Of a DNA stretch of 64,000 nucleotides, positions 26,956-34,357 are shown in pieces. The stretch lies in NCBI RefSeq assembly GCF_004342005.1, contig NZ_SMBX01000005.1:1-64000 (forward strand), read 5' to 3'. Position 1 is the stretch's first letter. The number at the start of each line of letters is the position of its first letter. This DNA is from Paracandidimonas soli (GTDB taxonomy: Bacteria; Pseudomonadota; Gammaproteobacteria; Burkholderiales; Burkholderiaceae_B). The notes under the pieces are model-generated. The model had not been told where the DNA came from. It saw only the letters and a program-made list of their open reading frames with translations, and ran no database searches. The translations under genes and the position numbers were made by a program.

Positions 26956-27882
26956 ATGACAGGAATATCGGCAGCAGCAAACAAGCAGGAGAGCGGTTCC
27001 GCATTCGCGCAGGCATGCGATTGCCATACGCATGTTTTCGGACCGGAGGCGCAATATCCGTTCGCGCAGCGCAGGACCTACACGCCTGGCGAGGCTTCGG
27101 TGGCGCAGCTCGAGGCGCTGCACGGACGGCTGGGGATCGGCCGCACGGTCATCGTGCAGCCGTCGCCGTATGGCACGGATAACCGCTGCACGCTGGACGC
27201 CGTGCGCAGCCTGAACCGGGACGGAGCCGATCGGGCCAGGGCGGTCGTCGTCATCGATGGACAGGCCGGGCGCGGCGAACTGGAAAGCCTGCACGATGCT
27301 GGCGCTCGCGGCGTGCGCATCAATCTCGAGACTTTCGGCGTGATGGACACGGGGCTGGCGCGCGAGCGCTTGCTGCATGTGGCCGGGCAGGTGGCTCCCT
27401 TGGGCTGGCATATCCAGGTCTATACGAACCCGATCGTCATTGCCGGCCTGTCCGGTGTCTTCCAGGACCTGCCGGCGCCGGTCGTGTTCGACCACTTTGC
27501 CGGCATGCGGCCGGAGCTGGGCATGGATCAGCCCGGCATGGCGGAGCTGATGCAACTGATGCGCTCGGGCAAGGCCTATGTGAAGCTGTCCGCGGCGCAT
27601 CGGGTAACGGGAGAAGCCGGCTATGGCGCGGTAGCCGGTATGGTGCGTGCATGGGCGGCGCTCCGGCCGGACCGGTTGCTGTGGGGAAGCGACTGGCCTC
27701 ATCCGGGGGCGTGGCCGGGAGTTGCCAGAAGCCCCGACCGCATCGAGCCTTTCCATCCCATCGACGACGAAGCGGCCCTGTCGGCCCTGGCCGGCTGGCT
27801 GCCGGACGCCTCCATGCGCGCAGCGGTACTGGCGCATAATCCGGCCCGCCTCTATGGCTGGCAGGCTTCCGACGCGGCCTGA
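26956..27882 (+). CDS. amidohydrolase family protein (2-pyrone-4,6-dicarboxylate hydrolase-like)
   Basis: A 308-residue Amidohydro_2 TIM-barrel hydrolase with CDCHTHVFGP (metal HxH), PSPYGTDN, RGVRINLE, FDHFAGM, VKLSAAHR and LLWGSDWPHPG, the pattern of LigI-type lactonases. It would open a lactone or pyrone dicarboxylate. It ends the operon. The terminal TGA falls inside the first bases of repeat R1, so the native gene end may have been replaced, though the protein looks complete. ATG 26956 has only a weak AAGAGA ahead. Upstream in-frame codons overprint the Bug gene. Confidence 0.85.
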   Translation: MTGISAAANKQESGSAFAQACDCHTHVFGPEAQYPFAQRRTYTPGEASVAQLEALHGRLGIGRTVIVQPSPYGTDNRCTLDAVRSLNRDGADRARAVVVIDGQAGRGELESLHDAGARGVRINLETFGVMDTGLARERLLHVAGQVAPLGWHIQVYTNPIVIAGLSGVFQDLPAPVVFDHFAGMRPELGMDQPGMAELMQLMRSGKAYVKLSAAHRVTGEAGYGAVAGMVRAWAALRPDRLLWGSDWPHPGAWPGVARSPDRIEPFHPIDDEAALSALAGWLPDASMRAAVLAHNPARLYGWQASDAA

Positions 27883-28008
27883 CCACGCGTCCAAGCGCAA
27901 GCCTCGGCCTTTCAGGCCGAGGTCAAGCGAGGCAGTGTTCATACGGCGCCGCAGGCGCCCCCCGTATTGTGGCGAGGAAGCTCCCGGCTGCAGGCGGGAG
28001 TGACTCAC
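27879..28008 (+). repeat. structured repeat R1 (IS200/IS605 right-end-like)
   Basis: About 130 bases nearly identical to R2 at 30277-30405. Hairpin 1: CCTCGGCCT (27902-27910) with AGGCCGAGG (27914-27922). Hairpin 2: CTCCCGGCT with AGGCGGGAG near 27981-28000, carrying one G:G mismatch, then TGACTCAC. The layout (hairpins then a short conserved tail) resembles the right end/omega-RNA region of IS200/IS605-type TnpB elements, but no tnpA or tnpB is nearby. It lies 144 bases upstream of ilvE, so it could affect ilvE expression. Confidence 0.6.
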
Positions 28009-28151
28009 GGGAGGGGCTCCTGTGGCGATTTTGCCGTCAACAGGATTATCATGTCGTTTTTCTGGCAGAATTCAGAGTTTACGGAGGCGGTTCCCTATGG
28101 GGCCGCCTGCATGTCCTTCAGCGCCGCCCCCTCAGTACCGGAGATCGTTTC

Positions 28152-29243
28152 GTGAGTCAAAAGCAAGACATCAGTTTTTCCGTCATCCCCAATCCGTCGC
28201 CGGTGCCGGCGGCGGAGCGCGAGAAGCTTCTGGCCCAGGGGGGGTTCGGTACCGTTTTCACCGACCACATGGTCACGATCGAATGGACGGAAGGCCGGGG
28301 CTGGCATGATGCGCAGGTCAGGGCCAGGGCGCCGTTCTCCATCGATCCGGCCAGCTCCGTGCTGCACTATGCCCAGGAAATCTTCGAGGGCATGAAGGCG
28401 TATCGCGCCGAAGGCAACAGCGTCACGCTGTTCCGCCCGGACCAGAATGCGCGCCGCTTCAATCTGTCGGCCCAGCGCCTGGCCATGCCCGAAGTGCCGG
28501 AAGAGGTCTTCCTCGAAGCCGTGGAGCGCCTGGTCGACATTGACCGCGACTGGATCCCCGGCGCGGACGGCAGCAGCCTGTACGTGCGTCCGTTCATGTT
28601 CGCCAACGAAAACTTCCTCGGCGTGCGCTCGTCGCGCAACTTCGTCTTCTGCGTCATCGCATCGCCGGTGGGCAATTATTTCAAGGGCGGCGCAAAGCCC
28701 CTGGCGCTTTGGGTATCGACCGAGTACACGCGCGCGGCGCGCGGCGGCACGGGCGAAGCCAAGTGCGGCGGCAACTACGCCGCCAGCCTGGTGGCCCAGA
28801 TGGAGGCCACGGAAAACGGTTGCGACCAGGTGGTCTTCCTGGACTCGGCCGAGCATCGCTGGGTGGAAGAGCTCGGCGGCATGAACATTTTCTTCGTCAT
28901 GGACGACGGCAGTCTGCTGACGACGCCGCTGGGCACGATCCTGCGCGGCATTACCCGCGACTCCGTCATCCAGCTGGCCAAGGCCCAGGGCATCGACGTG
29001 AAGGAAGCTCCCTACAGCTTCGAGCAATGGCAGGCCGACGCTGCCAGCGGCAAGCTGCGCGAAGTGTTCGCCTGCGGCACGGCCGCGGTGATCGCGCCGA
29101 TCGGCGAAGTCCGCCATCGCGGCGGTTCGTTCACGATCGGCAACGGCCAAAGTCCGGTTGCGGAGAAACTGCGCGACCAACTGGTCGGCATCCAGCGCGG
29201 CCGCGTGGCCGATACGCACGGCTGGCTGCGCACGATCAAGTAA
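28152..29243 (+). CDS. ilvE: branched-chain amino acid aminotransferase
   Basis: IlvE catalyses the last step of Ile, Leu and Val synthesis with PLP. The 363-residue protein has VLHYAQEIFEGMKAYR near the N-terminus, YVRPFMFANE, GGTGEAKCGGNYAAS with the PLP lysine K204, and GTAAVIAPIGEV at the C-terminus, typical of class IV group II enzymes. GTG 28152 is chosen: GGAG at 28139-28142 is 9 bases ahead and upstream codons show no homology. Repeat R1 sits just upstream. The 3' end overlaps the stop of a convergent antitoxin fragment by 8 bases. Confidence 0.95.
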   Translation: MSQKQDISFSVIPNPSPVPAAEREKLLAQGGFGTVFTDHMVTIEWTEGRGWHDAQVRARAPFSIDPASSVLHYAQEIFEGMKAYRAEGNSVTLFRPDQNARRFNLSAQRLAMPEVPEEVFLEAVERLVDIDRDWIPGADGSSLYVRPFMFANENFLGVRSSRNFVFCVIASPVGNYFKGGAKPLALWVSTEYTRAARGGTGEAKCGGNYAASLVAQMEATENGCDQVVFLDSAEHRWVEELGGMNIFFVMDDGSLLTTPLGTILRGITRDSVIQLAKAQGIDVKEAPYSFEQWQADAASGKLREVFACGTAAVIAPIGEVRHRGGSFTIGNGQSPVAEKLRDQLVGIQRGRVADTHGWLRTIK

Positions 29244-29451
29244 GCGAAGCGGGATCAGCCGGCGGGAGTGCGTCTCCCCTTGGCGATCGTGTCGAAGCGC
29301 GGGCTGCCACGCCTAATGCATGGGCAAGCTCGCTGGTGTCTCCCTCCTCGATGACTTGCGTCAGGTAAGCGGCAATGTCCTTGTCATCGCGCAGGTAGCG
29401 TGCCGGGCCGAAGGTGGGCAGGTCGTCGGCCTTGAAGGCTTTCTGGCTCAT
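29236..29451 (-). pseudogene. truncated HI1420-type antidote protein
   Basis: The first 52 or so residues (FGPARYLRDDKDIAAYLTQVIEEGDTSELAHALGVAARA, read in two parts) match the N-terminal half of addiction-module antidote proteins of the HI1420 group, which are about 95-100 residues. After AARA the sequence departs from the family and ends at 71 residues, so the C-terminal HTH is missing. Its ATG overlaps the stop of a toxin C-terminal fragment (29448-29540), reproducing the native toxin-antitoxin junction. It overlaps the ilvE end. Probably a dead remnant. Confidence 0.6.
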
Positions 29452-29540
29452 GGCGGGTTGTCCTCGTTATTTCTCAGGGTGCGTGCCAGTTCCTTGGCAA
29501 GCCTGATGTCGTGGATCTTGTACTTGACGCTTGGCTTGTC
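29448..29540 (-). pseudogene. C-terminal remnant of an HI1419/RelE-type toxin
   Basis: Thirty residues ending in IHDIRLAKELARTL plus a short tail precede a TGA that overlaps the antidote fragment ATG. HI1419-type (HigB/RelE superfamily) toxins end with a D-K-x-x-Q-x-x-D-I-x-x-A-x-x-L-A helix, which this resembles (DKPS followed by HDIRLAKELA). The remaining two thirds of the toxin are gone: the reading frame runs straight into the 3' end of another antitoxin gene. Too short for a firm call. Confidence 0.45.
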
Positions 29541-29862
29541 AGACGAGCACGTCCAAGCCGTGCTTTTTGACGACTTGCAATAGCCTTGCCGCGATGCCGC
29601 TAGGCTGCTTTGCACCGCTTTCCCATTTCTGCACGGTAGATGTGCTGGTATTCAGATATTTCGCGAAGACGGGTTGACTGACCTTGGCTGCCTTGCGGAT
29701 TGCCGCGATCGATTTCGCATCGAAATGCGGTGCTTCCGCGAGACATAAGGCATCGAATTCCCGCATTGTCTGCTTGCCGACCACGCCAGAACGATGAAGG
29801 CCGGAAGCAGCGCTATGGATGGCTTCGAAAGCATCGCTTTTGAATCGGGGTGTAGTGGTCAT
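29539..29862 (-). CDS. HTH antitoxin, NadS/HigA-like
   Basis: A 107-residue DNA-binding protein with a C-terminal Xre-type HTH, AKVSQPVFAKYLNTSTSTVQKWESG, and a final PSGIAARLLQVVKKHG helix. This is the typical architecture of antitoxins paired with PF06296-type RelE toxins. ATG 29862 follows GGAG by ten bases. An upstream TTG at 29907 is possible but less likely. It lies 46 bases behind the toxin gene on the same strand and would both neutralise the toxin and bind the promoter palindrome at 30242-30258. Confidence 0.8.
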   Translation of the reverse strand: MTTTPRFKSDAFEAIHSAASGLHRSGVVGKQTMREFDALCLAEAPHFDAKSIAAIRKAAKVSQPVFAKYLNTSTSTVQKWESGAKQPSGIAARLLQVVKKHGLDVLV

Positions 29863-29908
29863 GGCCGACAATCTCCAGAAGTTCCTGTTTCGCGATCTGA
29901 TCGTCAAG

Positions 29909-30223
29909 TTATGCGCTGGTCATTCTTTCGTATTGTTTGGCCAGTAGCTTGAATGCTCTTTCTTCGGCTTGGTCGAGGTTGTCGCGGTCTTTCTTCGCAT
30001 ACATGAAAACAAAGATCCACCAGTCTCCCGCCTTTTCAACAACGATACTTCGATGCATGTTCTTGTTGAGACGTTTTTTCCAGACGTTTCCACCGAGATT
30101 GTCACCTTTGCCTTCAAGCAGATCGGCGGCGGCTTTCAACAAGACTTCATCGGAAATTTCCGCCCTCGCAGCCAATTTGGTGAATGCTCTGGTCTTAAAG
30201 AAACGAGGAGGTTCTTTTCTCAT
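29909..30223 (-). CDS. RelE-type toxin (PF06296/HigB2-like)
   Basis: A 104-residue protein: RFFKTRAFTKLAARAEISDEVLLKAA, KGDNLGGNVWKKRLN and WWIFVFMYAKKDRDNL match the PF06296 RelE-like toxins, which act as ribosome-dependent mRNA interferases in characterised members. The toxin gene comes first and the HTH antitoxin second, as in higBA. ATG 30223 follows GGTGA. The longer ORF upstream would begin in the promoter and is rejected. This is the only toxin-antitoxin pair in the 27.9-34.5 kb region that looks complete. Confidence 0.82.
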   Translation of the reverse strand: MRKEPPRFFKTRAFTKLAARAEISDEVLLKAAADLLEGKGDNLGGNVWKKRLNKNMHRSIVVEKAGDWWIFVFMYAKKDRDNLDQAEERAFKLLAKQYERMTSA

Positions 30224-30238
30224 TGCTTCACCGGTTAA

Positions 30239-30268
30239 AATATAGCACTGAATGCTATCTTTTGCCAA
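30239..30268 (-). promoter_or_regulatory. promoter with operator palindrome for the RelE/HTH pair
   Basis: On the minus strand TTGGCA (30263-30268) and TATATT (30239-30244) are 18 bases apart. Between and over the -10 lies ATAGCA-N5-TGCTAT (30242-30258), a perfect 6-bp dyad likely to bind the HTH antitoxin. Transcription would start near 30232, leaving a leader of about nine bases. Repeat R2 begins immediately upstream, 9 bases from the -35. Confidence 0.65.
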
Positions 30269-30276
30269 AATGATCT

Positions 30277-30405
30277 CTGACCACGCGCCCAAGCACAAGC
30301 CTCGGACTTCAGTCCGAGGTCAAGCGAGGCAGTGTTCATGTGGCACCGCAGGCGCCTCCCGTGTTGTGGCGGGGAAGCTCCCGGCTTCAGCCGGGAGTGA
30401 CTCAC
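30277..30405 (+). repeat. structured repeat R2 (IS200/IS605 right-end-like)
   Basis: Second copy of R1 in the same orientation. Hairpin 1: CCTCGGACT (30300-30308) with AGTCCGAGG (30311-30319). Compared with R1 the C:G pair at stem position 7 is A:T, a compensatory change that argues for RNA or single-strand structure. Hairpin 2: CTCCCGGCT (30378-30386) with AGCCGGGAG (30389-30397), a perfect 9-bp stem with TC loop, then TGACTCAC. No transposase gene adjoins it. R1 and R2 bracket ilvE and the toxin-antitoxin genes. Confidence 0.65.
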
Positions 30406-30564
30406 TGTGGAGCGCTGGCGAAAAGAGCCTCGTAGTGTCTTGCGCAGACAGGAGGGCTGACTATAGGCCGACTCGGCAGGCTTTCGTCGAAGCAGTGAAT
30501 GGATTTGTCGCTTCGGTTTGTACGGAAGACGATGCCTTCCCGCTGTCTCGTGTGTCCGGCCCGG

Positions 30565-30617
30565 AAAAAGCTTCGGCCTGCGCTGCGCCTGATGAATTCA
30601 GACGCAGCGCAGGCCGA
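30565..30617 (-). terminator. factor-independent terminator of the sbp-cysT-cysW operon
   Basis: TCGGCCTGCGCTGCG (30573-30587) and CGCAGCGCAGGCCGA (30603-30617) form a perfect 15-bp stem 38 bases after the cysW stop. On the minus strand it is followed by AAGCTTTTTC, giving a five-T run. It shows that the operon ends after cysW with no room for cysA. The rest of the 30406-30654 gap shows nothing else. Confidence 0.75.
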
Positions 30618-30654
30618 GAGATAGGCGTAAAGAGCCGGGCGCGGCCCGGTCGCA

Positions 30655-31506
30655 TCAAGCCCCGGCGGGCCTCTCCTGTGGCAGTCGCCGCTCCAGGTGC
30701 GCGCGCCGCCATTCCATGAAGGTCTTCAGGCACAGGGTCAGCAGCGCCATGCAGGCCAGCAGGCTGGCGGCGGTGAAGGCCGCTGCGGCCTTGTTGTTAT
30801 TGTTCAATTGATCCACCAGCAGCGGCAGTGTGAGCGTCTGGTTCATGATGGTGCCCGACACCACGGCAACGGCCCCGAACTCTCCCACGGCGCGGGCATT
30901 GGTGATGACCGTGCCGTACAGCAGGCCCCACTTGATGTTGGGCAGCGTGACGCGGCGGAAGATCTGCCAGCCGGTCGCGCCCAGCGACAGCGCGGCCACT
31001 TCCTCGTCCGTGCCCTGCGCCTGGATCAGCGGGATCAGGATGCGGGCGATGTACGGCGACGTGACGAAGACCGTCACCATCAGGATGCCGGGCCAGGAGA
31101 ACATCAGCTGGATGTCGCGGTCGGACAGCCACTGCCCCAGGATACCTTCCATGCCGTACAGGATCAGGTAGCAGAAGCCCGCCACGACGGGGGATGTGGC
31201 GTAGGGGATGTCGACCAGCGCAACCAGCAGCCTGCGCCCGAAGAAATCGTAGTGCGTGACGCACCAGGCCAGCATGATGCCGAAAACCAGGTTGATCGGC
31301 ACCGAGACGACGGCGGCGAATAGCGTCAGGCCGATGGCATGGATCATGAAGTCGGCGCTCAGGTTCTGCCACAGCGCCTGCAGGCCTTCGCTGAAGGCTA
31401 TGGTGAAGATCAGCGCCAGCGGCAGGATCAGCAGGATGAAGGCGAGCAGGATGCCGCCTGCGATCAGCAGCCATTGCGCGGGACTGGAAGGACGTTTTGC
31501 GGTCAT
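30655..31506 (-). CDS. cysW: sulfate/thiosulfate ABC transporter permease CysW
   Basis: A 283-residue inner-membrane permease with six membrane segments and the EAA loop VAALSLGATGWQIFRRVTLPNI that contacts the ATPase. ARAVGEFGAVAVVSG is the CysW/CysT signature. It forms the sulfate channel with CysT. ATG 31506 overlies no preceding gene and follows cysT by 5 bases. In the usual order cysA (ATPase) comes next, but a terminator follows instead. Confidence 0.95.
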   Translation of the reverse strand: MTAKRPSSPAQWLLIAGGILLAFILLILPLALIFTIAFSEGLQALWQNLSADFMIHAIGLTLFAAVVSVPINLVFGIMLAWCVTHYDFFGRRLLVALVDIPYATSPVVAGFCYLILYGMEGILGQWLSDRDIQLMFSWPGILMVTVFVTSPYIARILIPLIQAQGTDEEVAALSLGATGWQIFRRVTLPNIKWGLLYGTVITNARAVGEFGAVAVVSGTIMNQTLTLPLLVDQLNNNNKAAAAFTAASLLACMALLTLCLKTFMEWRRAHLERRLPQERPAGA

Positions 31507-31511
31507 GGCGG

Positions 31512-32342
31512 TCAGCGTTTCAGGAATCGGGTTTGCGCGATCTGCAGCAGGAACAGCAGCGTCAGCGAGGCAAGCAGCACGACGGAGGCGATGGCCGCCG
31601 CCGCCTGGTAGTTGTATTCCTGCATGCGCACGAACAGCATCAGCGATGTGATCTCGGTCTCGAACGGAATGTTGCCCGCGATCATGATGACGGCGCCGAA
31701 TTCCCCCAGGCTGCGGATGAAGGCCTGCGAGGCGCCGGTGATCAGAGCCGGGGCCAGCGCGGGCAGCAGCACGCGCCAGAAGGTCTGCATGGGTGTGGCG
31801 CCCAGCAGCTTGGCGGCTTCCTCGACGTCGCTGTCCATGTCTTCCAGCACGGGCTGCACGGCGCGAACGATGAACGGAATGCTGGTGAAGACCATGGCCA
31901 GCACGATGCCCGGGAACGCGTAGGCCACCTTGATGTCGGCCGCGGCCAGCCATTGGCCGATCCAGCCGCTATGGGCGAACAGGGCCGAGAGCGTCAGCCC
32001 GGCCACGGCGGTCGGCAGGGCGAAGGGCAGGTCGACCAGCGAGTCCAGCAGGCGCTTGCCGGGGAACTGGTAGCGGGAAATGATCCAGGCCAGCAGGAAG
32101 CCGATCAGCGTGACGATGATGGTGGAATAGAAGGCGCCCAGCAGGGTGACGCGATAGCTCTGCACGACGCGGGCGTCGGTGATGGCAGCCCAGTATTGCG
32201 CCCACGACATGCCGCTGACGTAGATCAGCAGGGTGGACAAGGGCAGCAGGATGACCAGGCTGATGTACAGCGTGGAAAAACCGAAGGTCAGGCCGAAGCC
32301 TGGCAACAGGGGTGTCCGTTTGAAAAAGCGTAGGGGTTGCAT
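31512..32342 (-). CDS. cysT: sulfate/thiosulfate ABC transporter permease CysT
   Basis: A 276-residue permease with six membrane segments, EEAAKLLGATPMQTFWRVLLPAL as the EAA loop and FIRSLGEFGAVIMIAGN as family signature. It pairs with CysW and receives sulfate from the periplasmic Sbp. ATG 32342 gives MQPLRFFKR at the N-terminus. The extra upstream codons in this frame have no homology. It is separated from sbp by 111 bases and from cysW by 5. Confidence 0.95.
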   Translation of the reverse strand: MQPLRFFKRTPLLPGFGLTFGFSTLYISLVILLPLSTLLIYVSGMSWAQYWAAITDARVVQSYRVTLLGAFYSTIIVTLIGFLLAWIISRYQFPGKRLLDSLVDLPFALPTAVAGLTLSALFAHSGWIGQWLAAADIKVAYAFPGIVLAMVFTSIPFIVRAVQPVLEDMDSDVEEAAKLLGATPMQTFWRVLLPALAPALITGASQAFIRSLGEFGAVIMIAGNIPFETEITSLMLFVRMQEYNYQAAAAIASVVLLASLTLLFLLQIAQTRFLKR

Positions 32343-32453
32343 GGGGAAATCGGGTGTGCCCGCCGTGATGCTCGGAAAGCGGAAAAGCGCTGCCGCGCAC
32401 TTGCAGTCCAGACTGCGAATGCGCGACAGCAGCATGGGAATCGGCTTGCCGTA

Positions 32454-33467
32454 TCAGCGGCGCTGTGCCAGAAGCTCGTCCACGATGCCGTTGGTGGCGA
32501 AATGTTTTTCCTGGATCTCGTCCCATGTGCCCAGGACTTTCGTCGGGTCGATGGTGCGCACGGGCGCGTACTGGTCCTTGACCGCTTCCACGACTTCGGG
32601 GTGGTGGACGCGGTAGTTGAACGTGGTCAGCAGTTCCTGGATTTCCTTGGTGTACTGGTAGTTCAGGTAGTCGGTGGCCAGCTTGCGCGAACCGCGGGCA
32701 TCGGCAACCTTGTCGACCACGGCGACCGGGAATTCGGCCAGCACCGACACCGGCGGCACGATGACTTCGAAGCCATACGATGCATACTCGGCGCTGCGGG
32801 CGATGTTGATGACTTCGGATTCGAAGGTCAGCAGCGCGTCGCCCTGCTGATTCTGCGCGAACGCCACGGTGGCCGCGCGGCCTCCGGTGGGGAAGTTCAC
32901 GACGTTGCGCAGCAGCTTGCCGACGAATTCCTTGGTTTTGGCGTCGTCGCCCTTGAACGCTTCATTGGCGTACAGCCAGGCGCCCAGGTAGGAATAGCGC
33001 GCGTTGCCGGAGGTCTTGGGGTTGGGGAACACGACCTTCACGTCGTCGCGCACCAGATCGTCCCAGTTGCGGATATTCTTGGGATTGCCCTTGCGCACCA
33101 GGAATGCGGTGGTGCTGTAGTAGGGCGAGCTGTTGTTGGGGAATGCCTGCTGCCAGTCGGATTTCACCAGGCCGCGCTTGGCCAGGATCTCGATGTCGGT
33201 CACCTGGTTGAACGTGACGGTATCGACTTTCTTGCCCTGGATGATGTCCTGCGCCTGGCGCGACGTGCCGGCGAAGGAAAGGTCGACCTTGGCGTCCTTG
33301 CCCGTGGTGGCTTTCCAGTGTTCGACGAATTTGGGGGTGATGGCGGCGAACAGCTCGCGGGAAATATCGTACGAGGCGTTGAGGATGGTGGTGGTTTCCT
33401 CGGCCTTGACGGGTGAGGCGGACAGCGCGGCAACGGCGGCTGTCGCAAGAACGATGCGTTTCAACAT
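32454..33467 (-). CDS. sbp: sulfate ABC transporter substrate-binding protein
   Basis: A 337-residue periplasmic protein with a Sec signal peptide of about 22 residues ending PVKA. The mature start has LNASYDISRELF, followed by SFAGTSRQAQDIIQG and NPKTSGNARYSYL, the sulfate-coordinating loops of the Sbp/CysP family. It delivers sulfate or thiosulfate to CysTW. First gene of the minus-strand operon. The region upstream (33468-33590) presumably contains the Cys regulon promoter, which I could not delineate. Confidence 0.95.
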   Translation of the reverse strand: MLKRIVLATAAVAALSASPVKAEETTTILNASYDISRELFAAITPKFVEHWKATTGKDAKVDLSFAGTSRQAQDIIQGKKVDTVTFNQVTDIEILAKRGLVKSDWQQAFPNNSSPYYSTTAFLVRKGNPKNIRNWDDLVRDDVKVVFPNPKTSGNARYSYLGAWLYANEAFKGDDAKTKEFVGKLLRNVVNFPTGGRAATVAFAQNQQGDALLTFESEVINIARSAEYASYGFEVIVPPVSVLAEFPVAVVDKVADARGSRKLATDYLNYQYTKEIQELLTTFNYRVHHPEVVEAVKDQYAPVRTIDPTKVLGTWDEIQEKHFATNGIVDELLAQRR

Positions 33468-33584
33468 GACTGACAGTGTTCCTTGAGATGGAAGGTGGGA
33501 TGGCTCACAAGTTACCAGAGGCCCATATTCCGAAGAACGAATGAATTGTCATGTTTATATTTCCAATGGAGATATGGTGCCAGG

Positions 33585-33652
33585 AAGCCTTCGGTGCCGC
33601 AGCTTCCCCGTAGGATGGCGGGGTCACTCCCGGCTTCAGCCGGGAGTGACCC
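33585..33652 (+). repeat. partial structured repeat R3, related to the 3' half of R1/R2
   Basis: A diverged copy in the same orientation. GGTGCCGCAG and GGCGGGG correspond to the GGCACCGCAGG and GGCGGGG of R2. They are followed by a perfect 12-bp stem, TCACTCCCGGCT (33624-33635) with AGCCGGGAGTGA (33638-33649), and loop TC. The first hairpin of R1/R2 is missing. It lies between sbp and the hipA remnant. Confidence 0.55.
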
Positions 33653-33683
33653 ATCTGCATCGAAACTTCGTTGTGGCGCGAAG

Positions 33684-34027
33684 TCAGGGGGATGGATTGA
33701 ATGGGTTCAGCATGTCCGGTGAAACTTCGGCTGCCTGCTTTGCCGTTGTTTCCAGCCATGCGGCCTGCCGCAGTACGAAATCGACGATTTGTTGGGCAAA
33801 TTGGCGCTGCGCGGGGGAATAAGGCATGCTGTCCAGCAACGGCTGGGCGACGCGGCGGGCGGCCGGCCGGGCTCCAGGGGCAGGCTGGGACACAGCGCGA
33901 ATGCTTCAGGGAGTTCACGCCATTGCCGGGTGTACTCCAGCTGCCACGCATCGTCCCTGGCCTGGTGTGCAATGGTGGCGACATGTGCGTCGTCCGACCA
34001 TATTTCAAGCGAAGCGGCTTCAGTCAT
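33684..34027 (-). pseudogene. hipA: hipA remnant (internally deleted and frameshifted)
   Basis: From ATG 34027 about 54 residues (LEIWSDDAHVATIAHQA, AWQLEYTRQW and AFALCPSLPLEPG) match the N-subdomain of HipA kinases. The match stops abruptly. In another frame (to 33684) a segment with QFAQQIVDFVLRQAAWLETTAKQ resembles the HipA C-terminal helices. About a thousand bases of the 440-residue kinase, including all catalytic motifs, are missing. The start overlaps the hipB stop by 8 bases as in functional hipBA operons. The product cannot be an active kinase. Confidence 0.7.
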
Positions 34028-34340
34028 GTTCGTGGTCCTGGCGGATCAGGCGCCGTAAACCCGTATGTTCTTTGGAAGCGACCAGCAACTGCAAGCCCAG
34101 GCCGGACAATACTTGCAGCACCTTGTCCGTACCGATGCCGCCCTTGCCGTTTTCAAGGCGGGAAAGCAAGTCTACGGATACGCCGCAAAGGCTGGCGGCA
34201 TCATCGATGCGCAAGCCTTGCGCACGCCGTACTTCCCTGATTCGCCAGCCAATGTCCGACAGCTGCACGACGGGCTGAAGTATTGCGGCGGATGCGGCAG
34301 ACGGCGCCTCTTCAGCGACGCGCAAGAGTTTGTGGCGCAT
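34020..34340 (-). CDS. hipB: HipB-like Xre antitoxin
   Basis: A 106-residue DNA-binding protein with a central Xre HTH (RIREVRRAQGLRIDDAASLCGVSVDLLSRLENGKGG, given in family terms at about residues 33-67) and a C-terminal TDKVLQVLSGLGLQLLV strand as in HipB. In hipBA systems HipB represses the operon and sequesters HipA. The toxin is decayed, but this gene is intact and still has its operators upstream, so it may persist as an orphan repressor. ATG 34340 is 18 bases from the nearest operator copy. Confidence 0.8.
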   Translation of the reverse strand: MRHKLLRVAEEAPSAASAAILQPVVQLSDIGWRIREVRRAQGLRIDDAASLCGVSVDLLSRLENGKGGIGTDKVLQVLSGLGLQLLVASKEHTGLRRLIRQDHEHD

Positions 34341-34357
34341 GATGTTCTGTCTGATGA

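Noticed and set aside
28050-28155. 34-codon ORF ending in the ilvE GTG (possible leader peptide)
   Set aside because: Not enriched in Ile, Leu or Val codons, no attenuator hairpin with T-run before ilvE and no ribosome binding site. The overlap with GTGA is probably chance.
27879-30405. R1 and R2 as a CRISPR array or composite transposon
   Set aside because: Only two long copies 2.3 kb apart with core gene ilvE between them, no regular spacers, no cas genes and no transposase, and same orientation.
30252-30719. 155-codon plus-strand ORF through R2 and the cys terminator
   Set aside because: It spans a repeat, a terminator stem and the cysW 3' end, with no domain signature.
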